From Sphingosinicella microcystinivorans (GTDB lineage Bacteria > Pseudomonadota > Alphaproteobacteria > Sphingomonadales > Sphingomonadaceae): DNA of 64,000 nt. Under the pieces are notes generated by a model. That model was not told the origin of the DNA. It worked only from the letters and a program-made list of their open reading frames with translations, and ran no database searches. The stretch covers positions 1,875,501 through 1,939,500 of the forward strand of contig NZ_CP116005.1 in assembly GCF_027941835.1 (NCBI RefSeq), read 5' to 3'. Position numbers and translations under genes: made by a program. This document shows, piece after piece, positions 63,888 to 64,000 of the stretch (positions are counted from its first letter, which is position 1; each line of letters opens with the position of its first letter).

Positions 63888-64000
63888 GTTTTCGTCCTGC
63901 TTGGCTAAATTCCTGGTATCCTAGCTGCTTCCGGTTTCGTATCAAGGTATACACCGCACGCTCGTGATCCGGCTGACCTGCGTAGCTGTCTTCGTGCGGT
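63888..64000. other. Window-edge intergenic stretch
   Basis: No gene is seen. It contains GGTATCC near 63916 and GTATAC at 63947-63952, possible sites for the GntR protein encoded downstream. Confidence 0.35.

Overview
The window is GC-rich chromosomal DNA, most likely from a sphingomonad-type alphaproteobacterium. This is inferred from four TonB-dependent receptors of the sphingomonad style, an IS21-type element, the Bkd/leucine dehydrogenase locus and overall gene style; no rRNA or marker gene is present to prove it. About fifty protein genes, one tRNA and one complete insertion sequence can be supported.

Region 1 (1-19.9 kb) looks like an amine/amide catabolic island with unusual symmetry. 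Two paralogous TetR-type regulators (254-922 and 19246-19911) flank two convergent operons. The plus-strand operon (1229-13209) encodes an aldehyde dehydrogenase (frameshifted here), a phenylacetate-CoA ligase, a TonB receptor, two exported amidohydrolases, an exported metallo-beta-lactamase/HD fusion, a class II histone-deacetylase-like amidase and a small exported protein. The minus-strand operon (19078 down to 13179) encodes a TonB receptor, a cytochrome c, and the aromatic amine dehydrogenase set: heavy chain, MauE-like, MauD-like, TTQ light chain, then a second cytochrome c. The enzymes fit a path from N-acylated aromatic amine to free amine, aldehyde, arylacetate and aryl-acetyl-CoA.

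Region 2 (19.9-23.0 kb): a 2522-bp IS21-family element has split a hemerythrin-like gene and left a 9-bp target duplication. A tRNA-Gly follows.

Region 3 (23.1-37.3 kb) is mostly housekeeping: a LysR regulator, a PilZ protein, a cyanide-insensitive type cytochrome bd oxidase (cydAB plus a 44-residue DUF2474-like peptide), ferredoxin-NADP reductase, a cyclophilin, a branched-chain amino acid locus (leucine dehydrogenase, BCKDH E1alpha, E1beta, E2, divergent Lrp regulator), an acyl-CoA dehydrogenase and a MATE transporter.

Region 4 (37.5-59.1 kb) holds two related amide-hydrolysis modules. Each has a penicillin-acylase-family Ntn hydrolase, an N-acyl-D-amino-acid-deacylase-like amidohydrolase, a XRE-cupin regulator, a TonB receptor and a beta-lactamase-fold serine hydrolase. 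Module A also has a P450 and a DadA-like FAD oxidoreductase; module B also has a DUF1611 (DgcN-like) protein. TTTCC/TATA-type sequence elements recur in their promoter regions and suggest a regulon.

Region 5 (59.1-64 kb) is a GntR-controlled cluster of class III aminotransferase, aldehyde dehydrogenase and HpcH/HpaI-type CoA ester lyase. Two genes (the aldehyde dehydrogenase at 1229 and istA) carry single-base frameshifts that may be real or sequence errors.
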